DNA of 64,000 bases from positions 36,568-100,567 of the forward strand of contig SCQS01000060.1 of assembly GCA_004299705.1 (NCBI GenBank), given 5' to 3'. The notes beneath the pieces are model-generated. The model was not told the DNA's origin, did no database searches, and saw only the letters and a program-made list of their open reading frames with translations. The position numbers and the translations under genes were made by a program. Below, in pieces: positions 63,529 through 64,000 of the stretch (the stretch's first letter is position 1; each line of letters begins with the position of its first letter). This DNA comes from Rhodanobacteraceae bacterium (GTDB taxonomy: Bacteria > Pseudomonadota > Gammaproteobacteria > Xanthomonadales > Rhodanobacteraceae).

Positions 63529-63788
63529 GACGTCCTTGTCTTTTTCCGCGCCCCTCCCGGGGGCGCGGGTGACTTTCTCTTGCGTGTCCAAGAGAAAGTC
63601 ACCAAAGAGAAGGCCACCCCGCGAACACGTCCTGAGCACATCCATGTGCTCAGGATGCACGAGCGGCCGCCGGGGTTCGCCAAAGGCACGTCCCTGTGCC
63701 TGCGGCGAACTGGCCCGCATCGTGCGGGCCATCCTTCGGACTCATCCGTCGTCCGCTCGCCGTGTTCGAGGGGCCCCAATCGGCGCGC
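63529..63788. repeat. Structured dispersed repeat, copy B (inverted relative to copy A)
   Basis: This lies in the gene-free stretch 63416-64000. In reverse complement it matches 39983-40243 closely. Hairpins: GTGACTTTCTCTTG/CAAGAGAAAGTCAC (63569-63602), CCTGAGCACAT-cc-ATGTGCTCAGG (63631-63654), the GGCAC/GTGCC stem inside TTCGCC...GGCGAA (near 63677-63710), and GGCCCGCA/TGCGGGCC (63712-63730). Stems of the first two differ from copy A but remain perfectly paired. Confidence 0.8.
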
Positions 63789-64000
63789 TTCCTGCGCGCG
63801 TGGCTGGACGCGGCAGAGTGCTGGGCTTTGCTTCGAACAAGGCCAGGATGGCCGGCATCGAAGTAAAGTTTTTCCGGGGCCCCTGTGCTGCGGTGCGGGC
63901 CGGACGAGAAGGCCCGCAGGGTGGGCGCAAGGGACTGCGCCCACTTGCCGCCGCGCCACGGAGGGCGCGTCGGCAAGCCCGGCCGGCCCGCACGCATTTT
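63789..64000. other. Gene-free right edge
   Basis: GC-rich sequence with further short hairpins (for example GGGCGCAAGGGACTGCGCCC near 63922). Open frames here are short and do not resemble proteins. It may be the flank of the structured repeat; the window ends before the next gene. Confidence 0.4.

Overview
The window is GC-rich chromosomal DNA from a gammaproteobacterium, most likely of the Lysobacterales (Xanthomonadales), perhaps Rhodanobacteraceae-like. I base this on gene content: a SUF operon led by the gammaproteobacterial Rrf2-type SUF regulator, an MTI phosphorylase-hpt-nagZ purine and cell-wall salvage block, many TonB-related proteins, and frequent intergenic hairpin repeats of the kind common in that order. 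No genus can be named from sequence alone. About 57 protein genes are packed tightly. I see no tRNA, rRNA, CRISPR array, prophage or insertion sequence.

Layout. 1-13,016: an aldehyde dehydrogenase, an MsbA-like exporter, a cold-shock protein, the purine/cell-wall salvage block, an RlmI-like methyltransferase, a DUF255 thioredoxin-like protein, TPM protein, DgkA, and a DUF3311/sodium-solute symporter pair. 13,035-19,285: a TonB-type lipoprotein, a BlaR1-like M56 protease and BlaI repressor with two BlaI-type boxes, PrmC, and an M1 aminopeptidase lipoprotein. 19,416-29,301: a same-strand island of TonB-dependent receptor, serine hydrolase, APC permease, second serine hydrolase, dipeptide epimerase and RpiR/MurR-type regulator. 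It reads as an import and degradation route for D-amino-acid-containing (muropeptide-like) peptides and is the best candidate here for an undescribed system. 29,311-32,883: AhpD, AhpC, OxyR, Rnk and a nitrobindin-like barrel. 32,938-39,496: rhomboid protease, GNAT, M20 dipeptidase, ComEA-like and SET proteins, HutD, and a two-component system.

39,522-46,217: Rieske protein, a dispersed structured repeat, GNAT, and the sufR-sufB-sufC-sufD-sufS operon read leftward from a promoter carrying a perfect dyad. 46,410-49,975: rpsF-rpsR-rplI with a candidate S6:S18 leader hairpin, an A-type Fe-S carrier, and asnS. 50,142-57,971: a MalM-like lipoprotein, an SDR lacking the usual Tyr/Lys pair, an S10 carboxypeptidase, and a 2-aminomuconate-semialdehyde-dehydrogenase-like ALDH, with carbonic anhydrase and a ChaN/Tiki-like protein before a 2-aminomuconate-deaminase-like RidA. 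57,983-64,000: small membrane proteins, an ArsR/SRPBCC pair with an operator over its start codon, HutG, a GH17-GT2 beta-glucan synthase, and a second inverted copy of the structured repeat.

Intergenic space is rich in hairpin repeats of at least seven sequence families. The most striking is a roughly 260-bp element present twice in opposite orientation (39,983-40,243 and 63,529-63,788), in which two hairpins keep perfect pairing while their stem sequences differ.
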